Shown: positions 14,081-19,552 of the stretch, one piece after another
Layout of the letters: every line of letters begins with the position of its first letter
Position numbering within the stretch: position 1 is the stretch's first letter
From: an uncultured Lachnospiraceae bacterium
Lineage (GTDB): Bacteria; Bacillota_A; Clostridia; Lachnospirales; Lachnospiraceae
Reading direction: 5' to 3'
DNA length: 19,552 nucleotides
NCBI GenBank assembly: GCA_910588595.1
Contig: CAJUQU010000044.1
Location: 1-19,552, forward strand
The notes under the pieces: model-generated
What the model was told of the DNA's origin: nothing
Database searches by the model: none
Seen by the model: only the letters and a program-made list of their open reading frames with translations
Translations under genes and position numbers: made by a program

Positions 14081-15154
14081 ATGTCAGGGAAAAAGAAAGA
14101 AGAGAATCAGCAGGAAATGAAAACGTATATCAAGGGTGCCGGAGGGAGCATTGTCAGCAAATCGATCCTGAGCGGCAAGTCGAGATTAAAGTGGTTGTTC
14201 CGCGAGGAGTGTGAGCATGGGAATGGCTGGGTGGCTTTTGGGCATACGGACACACAGGAATATGTCGACAATGCCGAAAACATGTCAGTCGTTGACTTCA
14301 ACACGCTCGCGAACATTGAGCCTGCGGTCGTGAATGTCTTTTTTATGCCGGTGGGCAGTGACCTGGAGTTCTGTGATGATAAGACAGGAAAATATTTTGT
14401 GGATACAAAGACTGGGAAGGAGATCCGGGAGCCTGTGAAGCACCCGGCTCAGATCGCATTTGAGAAGAATCTGAAATTCTTGAATCAGGAGAGTTACCCG
14501 TTAGACTTTTTTGAGATGTTGTTCACGGAAAGCGACAGGCTGAGTATGGTCCAGGCAGGGGAAGTCGATTTTCCCACTGGCGAGGTCGTGCTCGCGGATC
14601 CGCTGTCTTATCTGGGAACCAGGTACGAGACTGTTCTGGGGAGGCGGATCCCGGCTGGGCGCTATCCGGTGGAATTGTCGGTGTGCCGTTCCCGGGTCGC
14701 AGGTATGCGGGTAGCCGCGGCGAAGCTGCAGATCAGCGGCAGACAGGCGGTGCGCTATGAGATCGCCATGGCAAAGGGGAATGAGAGGGAGGACTTTGGC
14801 AAACCCAATGTATGGACATTTTTTGGTGTAGATGCCGGTCTTGCCTGTTTTGCGGATGTGAGAACATCAAAGGACTTTGGGCTGTTCATAGAAAAGTGGG
14901 AGAGGGAAAACCCCGGAAAAAACAAGTATGTGGATTATTTCGGACCGCTTTTCCGCAAAAGCTATGAGGCAAATCCCGATCTGCAGAGCCAGGAGGGAAA
15001 TTTTCTAAAGTGGCAGCTGCCGGAAACCGGACAGCGGATCGTCCTGTTTTCCAGCGGTATGGGGGACGGTATTTTCAGCGGTTACTGGGGACTGGACGAG
15101 GCTGGGGAGATCGTCAGTCTGGTGGTGCCCTTTATGAATCCGGCGTATTTTTAG
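14081..15154 (+). CDS. DUF2185-DUF4241 fusion protein, immunity-like
   Basis: A 357-aa soluble protein. The frame is open upstream to 13898, but ATG 14081 has GAAAGGGG about 9 nt upstream and the extra residues look non-coding. The N-terminal domain (about 18-115: GGSIVSKSILSGKSRLKWLF, GNGWVAFGHTDTQEY) matches DUF2185/Imm33-like proteins. The C-terminal domain (about 135-357: GEVVLADPLSYLG, PAGRYPVELSVCR, FFGVDAGLACFAD, and a final SGMGDGIFSGYWGLDEAG) matches DUF4241. Both families are repeatedly linked with neutralising polymorphic toxins (from memory). No toxin gene lies next to it here, so it may be an orphan immunity gene. It is followed at once by a nuclease remnant. Confidence 0.8.
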   Translation: MSGKKKEENQQEMKTYIKGAGGSIVSKSILSGKSRLKWLFREECEHGNGWVAFGHTDTQEYVDNAENMSVVDFNTLANIEPAVVNVFFMPVGSDLEFCDDKTGKYFVDTKTGKEIREPVKHPAQIAFEKNLKFLNQESYPLDFFEMLFTESDRLSMVQAGEVDFPTGEVVLADPLSYLGTRYETVLGRRIPAGRYPVELSVCRSRVAGMRVAAAKLQISGRQAVRYEIAMAKGNEREDFGKPNVWTFFGVDAGLACFADVRTSKDFGLFIEKWERENPGKNKYVDYFGPLFRKSYEANPDLQSQEGNFLKWQLPETGQRIVLFSSGMGDGIFSGYWGLDEAGEIVSLVVPFMNPAYF

Positions 15155-15178
15155 GGGATCGGAAAGCATCTCTGGTGA

Positions 15179-15454
15179 GGACTGCAGTGCGACAGCGGAT
15201 GGGTGATCCGGTCCAACCAGGAATCCGGTCCTGGCTGCTGCGATATCCTGCTGATGGTGCCGGGGGACAGGATCGGCTGCGCCATCGAGCTCAAATACGC
15301 CGAGGACGGCGCCTTTGACGCCGCGTGCGACGAGGCGTTCAGGCAGATCGACGAGAAAAAATACATCGATTATTTACAGCAGGAATGCATGGAGACGATC
15401 TACACTTACGCGGTGGTCTGCTACAAAAAAAGCTGTAAGGTAGTCTGCAGATAA
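15179..15454 (+). pseudogene. C-terminal remnant of an AAA-ATPase-like/PD-(D/E)XK nuclease protein
   Basis: The frame after TGA 15176 reads GLQCDSGWVIRSNQESG, then CCDILLMVPGDRIGCAIELKY, and ends METIYTYAVVCYKKSCKVVCR at TAA. The nuclease core is intact (Asp in CDIL, E-x-K in IELKY), matching the C-terminus of the large family of AAA-like ATPases with a PD-(D/E)XK tail that is common in gut Clostridia and Bacteroides. The usual 400 or more N-terminal residues are absent: the frame begins just after the DUF4241 gene. It is probably a deletion relic. A GTG at 15203 could start an 83-aa product, but it has no good ribosome site. Confidence 0.75.
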
Positions 15455-15532
15455 TGCGTCTGCAGTCTGCATAGAGCAGCGTGTTTCAATATAAAATAAA
15501 AAGATCTGATGTTGGGAGATGGAGTGTGGAAC

Positions 15533-16204
15533 ATGTACAGGATATTTATTGTGGAAGATGATGAGATGATCGCGGGCAGCCTAAAGCGTCATCTCGAGAG
15601 CTGGAATTACGAGGTGGTCTGCGCAGGGGACTTCTCGAATATCATGGCGGAGTACGTCAGCGCATCACCGCAGCTGGTGCTGATGGATATCAAGCTGCCG
15701 TTTTTTAACGGCTATCACTGGTGCAGCGAGATCCGCAAGGTTTCCAAGGTGCCGGTCATCTTTCTGTCCTCGGCGTCCGACAATATGAACATTGTCATGG
15801 CGGTAAATATGGGCGGCGATGACTTTATCGCAAAGCCGTTCGATCTGGATGTGCTGACGGTGAAGATCCAGGCGATGCTGCGCAGGAGTTATGACTTTGT
15901 GAGCCAGAGCACGGTGCTGGAGCATATGGGGGCGATGCTGAATCTGACGGAGGCGACGCTGACATACGGCGGTGAGAAGCTGGAGCTGACCAAGAATGAA
16001 CTGCGCATCCTGCAGGTGCTTATGGAGAACAAGGAGAAGGTCGTGGCGCGGGACACGCTGATGACAAAGCTCTGGGAGAGCGACAGCTATGTGGATGAGA
16101 ACACGCTGTCGGTGAATGTGAACCGTCTGCGCAAGAAGCTTGAGAGTGTGGGACTGGTGGATTTTATACAGACGAAAAAGTATATCGGATATCGCATCGG
16201 GTAG
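15533..16204 (+). CDS. OmpR-family response regulator, BceR-like
   Basis: A 223-aa protein. ATG 15533 is chosen so that the receiver begins YRIFIVEDDEM; GGAG-like sequences lie 8-14 nt upstream. The receiver has the acidic pair ED-D, the phospho-acceptor D52 in LVLMDIKLP, a Ser in FLSSASD and Lys in IAKPFD. The C-terminal winged helix follows (LTKNELRILQVLMEN to YVDENTLSVNVNRLRKKL, ending KKYIGYRIG). It is 21 bp upstream of its kinase. By resemblance to BceR/GraR/NsaR it would control genes for peptide-antibiotic response; the usual BceAB transporter is not nearby, and the NHLM locus downstream is a plausible target. Confidence 0.9.
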   Translation: MYRIFIVEDDEMIAGSLKRHLESWNYEVVCAGDFSNIMAEYVSASPQLVLMDIKLPFFNGYHWCSEIRKVSKVPVIFLSSASDNMNIVMAVNMGGDDFIAKPFDLDVLTVKIQAMLRRSYDFVSQSTVLEHMGAMLNLTEATLTYGGEKLELTKNELRILQVLMENKEKVVARDTLMTKLWESDSYVDENTLSVNVNRLRKKLESVGLVDFIQTKKYIGYRIG

Positions 16205-16225
16205 CGGGGCAGTGAGGTTTTTGGT

Positions 16226-17362
16226 GTGAGGGCAGAAATGAAAAATTTTAGGGCATATTTTTATGAAAATATTCGATGGCTTGCAGTGATCCTGTTCATA
16301 GCGATGGTGATGACTGCGACAATGCTCCTGAACCGGATCCCGCTTTATGAGATCGGGTATGGAATGCTCCTGTGCGCATTTGTCACAGTGGTCGCGATAC
16401 TCGTAGGATATGGCAGGCATCGCGACAGTTTCCGGCAGCTCGAACAGATGCAGGAAAACATCGCAGCGATTCCGTGTGACATGAAGACACCGGAATACAT
16501 GTATGAGCGGCAGTATCAGGAATGTATACGCGCGATCGCGTGCGAGAAGGACAGACTGCAGAAGGAAATGAGGAGCCGGCAGCAGGATCTGGCGGAATAT
16601 TATTCCATGTGGGTGCACCAGATCAAGACGCCGATCGCCGCGCTGAAACTTCTGGCGGATGAGGAGATGAATGCGTATCTGGACGATGAAGACAGCGCGG
16701 AAAATGACATGCGTGTCATAAATATGTATCAGAAGCAGAACGAGCTTTTCCGGGTCGAGCAGTATGTCGACATGGCACTGCAGTACACGCGCCTGGGCGC
16801 GCAGACAAATGATTTTGTGTTTGAGCGTGTGCTGCTCGACGAGGTGATCAAGCCATCGGTTCTCAAGTATGCAAAACAGTTTATCCACAAACAGCTGCGC
16901 CTGAATTATGTGCCGCAGGGTATTTGTGCTGTCACGGATAAGAAATGGCTGGGGTTCGTCATCGACCAGCTTTTGTCCAACGCCGTCAAATACACAAAGC
17001 AGGGCGGCGTCACGATCGAAGTGTCCACGGCTGCGCAGCCGCCGGACGGCAGCTGCGGACCGGGCGTGGAAGAGGGACAGAAACAGGTTCGCATCATAAT
17101 AGAAGACACCGGCATCGGGATCAGTGCGGACGATCTCCCGCGTGTATGTGAGATGGGGTATACAGGTTACAATGGGCACGCAGACCAGTATTCCACGGGG
17201 ATAGGGCTGTATCTCTGCAGGGCGATCCTCGATAAGCTGGGGCATCAGTTTGTCATCACTTCCGATCAGGGAAGGGGGACGCGGGCGGAGATCGTGTGCG
17301 TACAAAGTGAACGAGATCTCAATCGTCGCATAAGGGATCATACAGAATTACCATATTCTTGA
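16226..17362 (+). CDS. Intramembrane-sensing type histidine kinase, BceS-like
   Basis: About 378 aa from GTG 16226 (GTGAGG 8 nt upstream); ATG 16238 with GAGGG 5 nt upstream is equally possible. Two membrane helices (about 15-36 and 43-63) are separated by only a few residues, so there is almost no external sensor, the hallmark of the BceS/GraS group, which sense through partner transporters. The phospho-acceptor is H131 in MWVHQIKTPIAAL. The ATPase domain shows an N-box (DQLLSNAVKYTK), DTGIGI and GIGLYL. A Pro/Gly-rich insertion (about 270-285) precedes the DTGIGI box. The gene ends four bases into the -35 of the peptide-gene promoter. Confidence 0.9.
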   Translation: MRAEMKNFRAYFYENIRWLAVILFIAMVMTATMLLNRIPLYEIGYGMLLCAFVTVVAILVGYGRHRDSFRQLEQMQENIAAIPCDMKTPEYMYERQYQECIRAIACEKDRLQKEMRSRQQDLAEYYSMWVHQIKTPIAALKLLADEEMNAYLDDEDSAENDMRVINMYQKQNELFRVEQYVDMALQYTRLGAQTNDFVFERVLLDEVIKPSVLKYAKQFIHKQLRLNYVPQGICAVTDKKWLGFVIDQLLSNAVKYTKQGGVTIEVSTAAQPPDGSCGPGVEEGQKQVRIIIEDTGIGISADDLPRVCEMGYTGYNGHADQYSTGIGLYLCRAILDKLGHQFVITSDQGRGTRAEIVCVQSERDLNRRIRDHTELPYS

Positions 17363-17387
17363 AAATTTTTTATGGGTATAGTACAAT
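17359..17387 (+). promoter_or_regulatory. Promoter of the NHLP-leader-like peptide gene
   Basis: TTGAAA (17359-17364), a 17-bp spacer and TACAAT (17382-17387). The predicted start is near 17394, giving a leader of about 90 nt. The -35 begins inside the last codons of the histidine-kinase gene, so the peptide gene has its own promoter. Confidence 0.7.
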
Positions 17388-17486
17388 AAGAAAGCAGCCG
17401 GAACACGGTTTCCCATGAATGGAACATTTGCGGGAACTGTGAATAGATTCCGGGAGGCTATTGAAACAAAAGGGAGGAAAAGAGCA

Positions 17487-17708
17487 ATGGACATTAAAGA
17501 GCAGATCAGTAAGGTAGTGGAGGAGATTTCCAGGAACCCGAATATCAAGGAGCAGTTTGAGAAGGAACCTGTAAAGGTGATCGAGAAGCTTATCGGGGTG
17601 GATCTGCCCGACGATATCATCATGAAAGTCATTGATGGCGTGAAGGCAAAACTGACGATGGATGATGTGTCAAAAGTGGCAGGTGCCTTAAAAGGCGTAT
17701 TTAAATAA
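17487..17708 (+). CDS. NHLP-leader-like peptide, possible bacteriocin precursor
   Basis: A 73-aa peptide. ATG 17487 is chosen because GGGAGG lies about 9 nt upstream; the frame extends to 17415 without support. It begins MDIKEQISKVVEEISRNPN and contains FEKEPVKVIEKLIGVDLPDD, which matches the (F/L)xxxPxxxLxxxxGxxLP pattern of nitrile-hydratase-type leader peptides. The tail after LPDD is cationic and amphipathic (KVIDGVKAKLTMDD, then VSKVAGALKGVFK) and lacks Cys and has only one Ser and one Thr, so there is little to modify by lanthionine or azole chemistry. It stands about 660 bp upstream of the adaptor and C39 exporter genes. Export after cleavage at GA or G is plausible. A non-bacteriocin helical protein is the alternative. 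Confidence 0.65.
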   Translation: MDIKEQISKVVEEISRNPNIKEQFEKEPVKVIEKLIGVDLPDDIIMKVIDGVKAKLTMDDVSKVAGALKGVFK

Positions 17709-17720
17709 TCGCCAGCCGCA

Positions 17721-17763
17721 GCCCCATGCAGGGGAACGATACTGTTAAGACGGGGCATGGGGC
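17721..17763 (+). other. Stem-loop after the peptide gene
   Basis: GCCCCATGC (17721-17729) and GCATGGGGC (17755-17763) form a perfect 9-bp stem with a 25-nt loop, 12 bp after the peptide stop. No T-run follows. It is a possible transcript end or processing site that would allow high peptide mRNA relative to the exporter. Confidence 0.5.
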
Positions 17764-17897
17764 GTGCGGATCTTTGCTGCCGCATCAATATCAAAATAGT
17801 CTCACGACCTCCGTTTTGCAGCTTTTGAGATCAATAGGTTCTGGGAAGTGCATTCCAGGATCCTGTATTTATATAAAGTATACTGTGATCGCCAGAT

Positions 17898-17969
17898 TCA
17901 AGTCAATATAAAATCTTTCGGGTTCAGGGTAAACGCAAGCCTGACGTCAGCCAATCTTTCCGGGAACAT
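17898..17969 (-). pseudogene. N-terminal stub of an XRE-like regulator
   Basis: On the minus strand a perfect AGGAGG (complement at 17976-17981) lies 6 nt before ATG 17969, opening a 23-codon frame: MFPERLADVRLAFTLNPKDF then ILT and TGA. This resembles the first helix of Cro/C1-type repressors (MF-ERL-LR---L-QKDF). Further left, another frame holds QNGGRETILILM (around 17780-17815), similar to the NGxREPSLDxL element of the same family at about the right distance. Together they suggest a decayed repressor; each piece alone could be chance. Confidence 0.4.
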
Positions 17970-18054
17970 GCAAAACCTCCTGCACACATCCGATCAGTGT
18001 ATGTTTCATTTCTGTCATGATCATGAATTCTTTTCAAGAAATTATAAAAATCAT

Positions 18055-18220
18055 CTAGTACTCCATCCGGTCAGAAATTAGCATCGTGAACCGCCTGTTT
18101 CGCACCATTGCGGCGTTAAAATTTCTAGACGATGCCACCGCATCGCCGTCGAAATTTTGCCTGGCACCGGCACGAACCATGCAGCCCACAACTCTAATTT
18201 CTGTCTGGATGGAGCACTGG
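18055..18220. mobile_element. 166-bp MITE-like element with 27-bp terminal inverted repeats
   Basis: The ends 18055-18081 and 18194-18220 are inverted repeats matching at 23 of 27 positions (shared core CTCCATCC, then CAGAAATTAG). The interior is also self-complementary: AAAATTTC with GAAATTTT and CGATGC with GCATCG around 18116-18157, so the whole unit folds into one long imperfect hairpin. There is no ORF. I found no clear target duplication. It lies between the peptide gene and the exporter genes. It could be a MITE or a REP-like structured repeat. Confidence 0.65.
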
Positions 18221-18371
18221 AAACTTAAAAGATGCAAATGATACTGAAAAATATGCGAAGTGTTCCCGGACAGAGAAAACAGGCATGTTATATGGTAAAA
18301 TTTTATCAGACAGAGTTGTCAAATCTTTCATTATATAAAATTTTGTAAAAGGAAGCTCAGAAAGGATAAAG

Positions 18372-18845
18372 ATGGAAAAAAAGATTTTCAGGGAGAAGAG
18401 CATGGAACGGGTGTCTTCCCCCGAGCAGTTAGACGATTACATCAGAGTCACAAGCCCGGGCATGTGGATGGTGATGGGGGCAGTGGTTCTTTTGCTGGCA
18501 GGTGTGTGTGTCTGGGGGATTTTCGGTCGGCTGGACACGGTGATAAAAGCCCCTGCTGTGGTAAAGGACGGAACTATTTTCTGCTATATAAGGGAAGCCG
18601 ACAGGGAGCAGATCGCCGCCGGAATGGAGGTGGAGATAAAGGGAAAAGGGTATCCCATTTTATCGGTTTCCGATGAGCCCATGGAGGCTTCCGGTCTGCT
18701 TACGCCTTACGCCATGCATATAGGCGGTTTTGCAGAGGGGGAATGGGTTTATGCGGCTGTGGCTGATACGGGACTTGCGGACGGCGTTTATGAGACAGAA
18801 GTGGTTGTGGAACGCATTGCGCCGGCCTCTTTTCTATTCAACTGA
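18372..18845 (+). CDS. NHLM-type secretion adaptor (short HlyD-like)
   Basis: A 157-aa protein with AGAAAGGATAAAG just before the ATG. A cytoplasmic N-terminus (MEKKIFREKSMERVSSPEQ) is followed by one membrane helix (about 34-54, MVMGAVVLLLAGVCVWGIFG) and a beta-rich periphery-type region with RLDTVIKAPAVVKDG and EADREQIAAGMEVEIKG, the lipoyl/barrel pattern of HlyD adaptors. The N-terminal SPEQLDDYIRVTSP matches NHLM bacteriocin secretion proteins. It is much shorter than classic adaptors and lacks the long coiled coil, as suits a Gram-positive envelope. It lies 76 bp upstream of the C39 exporter gene and would form the export complex with it. Confidence 0.8.
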   Translation: MEKKIFREKSMERVSSPEQLDDYIRVTSPGMWMVMGAVVLLLAGVCVWGIFGRLDTVIKAPAVVKDGTIFCYIREADREQIAAGMEVEIKGKGYPILSVSDEPMEASGLLTPYAMHIGGFAEGEWVYAAVADTGLADGVYETEVVVERIAPASFLFN

Positions 18846-18868
18846 TTAAATCAACTGATCAAATGATT

Positions 18869-18912
18869 TTTATGCCCCTGTGTGCATGAACACAGGGGCA
18901 TAAACACAGGGG
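18869..18912 (+). promoter_or_regulatory. Perfect 15-bp hairpin plus repeated arm overlapping the exporter ribosome site
   Basis: TTTATGCCCCTGTGT (18869-18883) pairs perfectly with ACACAGGGGCATAAA (18890-18904) around a GCATGA loop. A second copy of ACACAGGGG (18904-18912) follows at once and supplies the start of the GGGGAGAAGG ribosome site of the next gene. The left arm can therefore pair with either copy; the second pairing would hide the ribosome site. It is also a possible intercistronic terminator lacking a T-run. Confidence 0.6.
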
Positions 18913-18921
18913 AGAAGGCAG

Positions 18922-19552
18922 ATGATTTTACATAAAAATGCACAGAAATGTCCGGTGAGCAGAGGGTATGCAAAGGTGCCGGTGATCATGCAGATGGAAG
19001 CTTTGGAGTGCGGCGCGGCGTCCCTTGCCATGATACTGGCGTATTATGGCAAATGGATTCCTTTAGAGCAGGTAAGGGCGGACTGCGGGGTGTCGAGAGA
19101 CGGTTCCAATGCCAAAAATCTGTTGCTGGCAGCCCGCAGCTATGGACTGACGGCAAACGGGTTTCGGTTTGAGCCGGACGCTTTAAGGCGGAGTGGGATT
19201 TTTCCCTGTATTATCCACTGGAATTTTAATCATTTTGTGGTACTGAACGGCTTTAAAGGGAATAAGGCCTGTTTAAATGATCCTGCAAGAGGGAATTATA
19301 CGGTTTCCATGGAAACCTTCGACAAGTCCTTTACGGGGGTTTGTCTGTTGTTTGAGCCGGGGGAGGAATTTATTCCCGGCGGCAGGCCCAAAAGTGTTGC
19401 AGGATTTGTGAGAAAGCGGATGGCAGGGGCAGGGGATGCGGTGGTCTGTGTGATCCTTGCAACCGTCATCAGTTCCCTTCTTGGGATTGTGGCTTCGGTT
19501 TTTCCAAGGATTTTTATGGACAGGCTGCTGACGGGGAAGAATCCTGACTGGC
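18922..19552 (+). CDS. NHLM-type bacteriocin ABC exporter with C39 peptidase domain (5' part, runs off window)
   Basis: 210 codons are visible from ATG 18922 (GGGGAGAAGG upstream) and the frame is open to the window end. The N-terminal C39 papain-like domain has Cys30 in MEALECGAASLAMIL, His104 in NFNHFVVLNGF and Asp120 in LNDPARGNY, so the triad is intact. From about residue 165 the first exporter membrane helix begins (VVCVILATVISSLLGIVASV), followed by FPRIFMDRLLTG. Complete homologues are about 700 aa with a C-terminal ATPase. The peptidase cleaves leader peptides while exporting the core, so it should work with the adjacent adaptor and possibly the 73-aa peptide. Confidence 0.88.
   Translation, partial: MILHKNAQKCPVSRGYAKVPVIMQMEALECGAASLAMILAYYGKWIPLEQVRADCGVSRDGSNAKNLLLAARSYGLTANGFRFEPDALRRSGIFPCIIHWNFNHFVVLNGFKGNKACLNDPARGNYTVSMETFDKSFTGVCLLFEPGEEFIPGGRPKSVAGFVRKRMAGAGDAVVCVILATVISSLLGIVASVFPRIFMDRLLTGKNPDW

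Noticed and set aside
15665..17341. 558-codon minus-strand ORF opposite the two-component genes
   Set aside because: It is antisense to two genes with complete motifs, is His/Arg/Leu-rich with no domain pattern, and is a by-product of codon bias on the real strand.
17348..17794. 148-codon minus-strand ORF across the leader-like peptide gene
   Set aside because: The plus-strand peptide has a promoter, a ribosome site and a leader motif; the antisense frame has none.

Overview
This window looks like a chromosomal accessory region from a Clostridia-class Firmicute, most likely a gut Lachnospiraceae. That placement is inferred from the gene content: a BlaI/BlaR-M56 pair, a chemoreceptor-fused iron hydrogenase homologue, a B12-type radical SAM/DUF4080 protein, a BceRS-like two-component system and an NHLM bacteriocin exporter. 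It also fits the strong AGGAGG-type ribosome sites and near-consensus sigma-A promoters with 17-bp spacers. I saw no rRNA, tRNA or CRISPR array.

Layout. (1) 1-820: tail of an unrecognised gene with an in-frame amber codon, a tiny ORF overlapping by ATGA a 163-aa unknown protein, then a bidirectional terminator. (2) 822-5375: a minus-strand soluble [FeFe]-hydrogenase-like chemoreceptor, divergent from a blaI/blaR-like pair; three copies of a 13-bp motif lie in the shared promoter region, one over the -35 of the chemoreceptor promoter. (3) 5494-6591: a membrane-dipeptidase gene broken by an in-frame TAG. (4) 6720-7708: a DUF3990 (putative ADP-ribosyltransferase-like) gene overlapping a partner gene, a possible toxin-antitoxin-like unit. 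(5) 7769-9965: a marR/flavin-reductase operon with a structured leader, then an S66 LD-carboxypeptidase. (6) 10123-12783, minus strand: a B12-binding-type radical SAM protein and a Uma2 endonuclease, with a degenerate 13-bp tandem repeat at the 3' end.

(7) 12973-13976 is the clearest rearrangement. A small membrane-protein gene is split by a ~685-bp insert flanked by 8-bp direct repeats (TTTATTTT). Removing the insert and one repeat restores the reading frame exactly. The insert has imperfect inverted ends and carries one gene, a chloramphenicol-phosphotransferase-like P-loop kinase, so it reads as a transposase-less mobile cassette. (8) 14081-15454: a DUF2185/DUF4241 fusion (immunity-like) followed by the C-terminal remnant of a PD-(D/E)XK nuclease. 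(9) 15533-17362: a response regulator and an intramembrane-sensing type histidine kinase. (10) 17359 to the end: the left edge of an NHLM-type peptide-export locus, with a strong promoter, a 73-aa NHLP-leader-like peptide, a decayed XRE regulator start, a 166-bp MITE-like inverted-repeat element, a short HlyD-like adaptor and the start of a C39-peptidase ABC exporter that runs off the window.

The region carries many decay marks: two in-frame amber codons, a nuclease remnant, a regulator stub and a split gene. TAG also ends several intact genes here (radical SAM, LD-carboxypeptidase, response regulator), so the amber codons are better read as lesions than as a changed code. All family names rest on motif recognition by eye; no database search was run.
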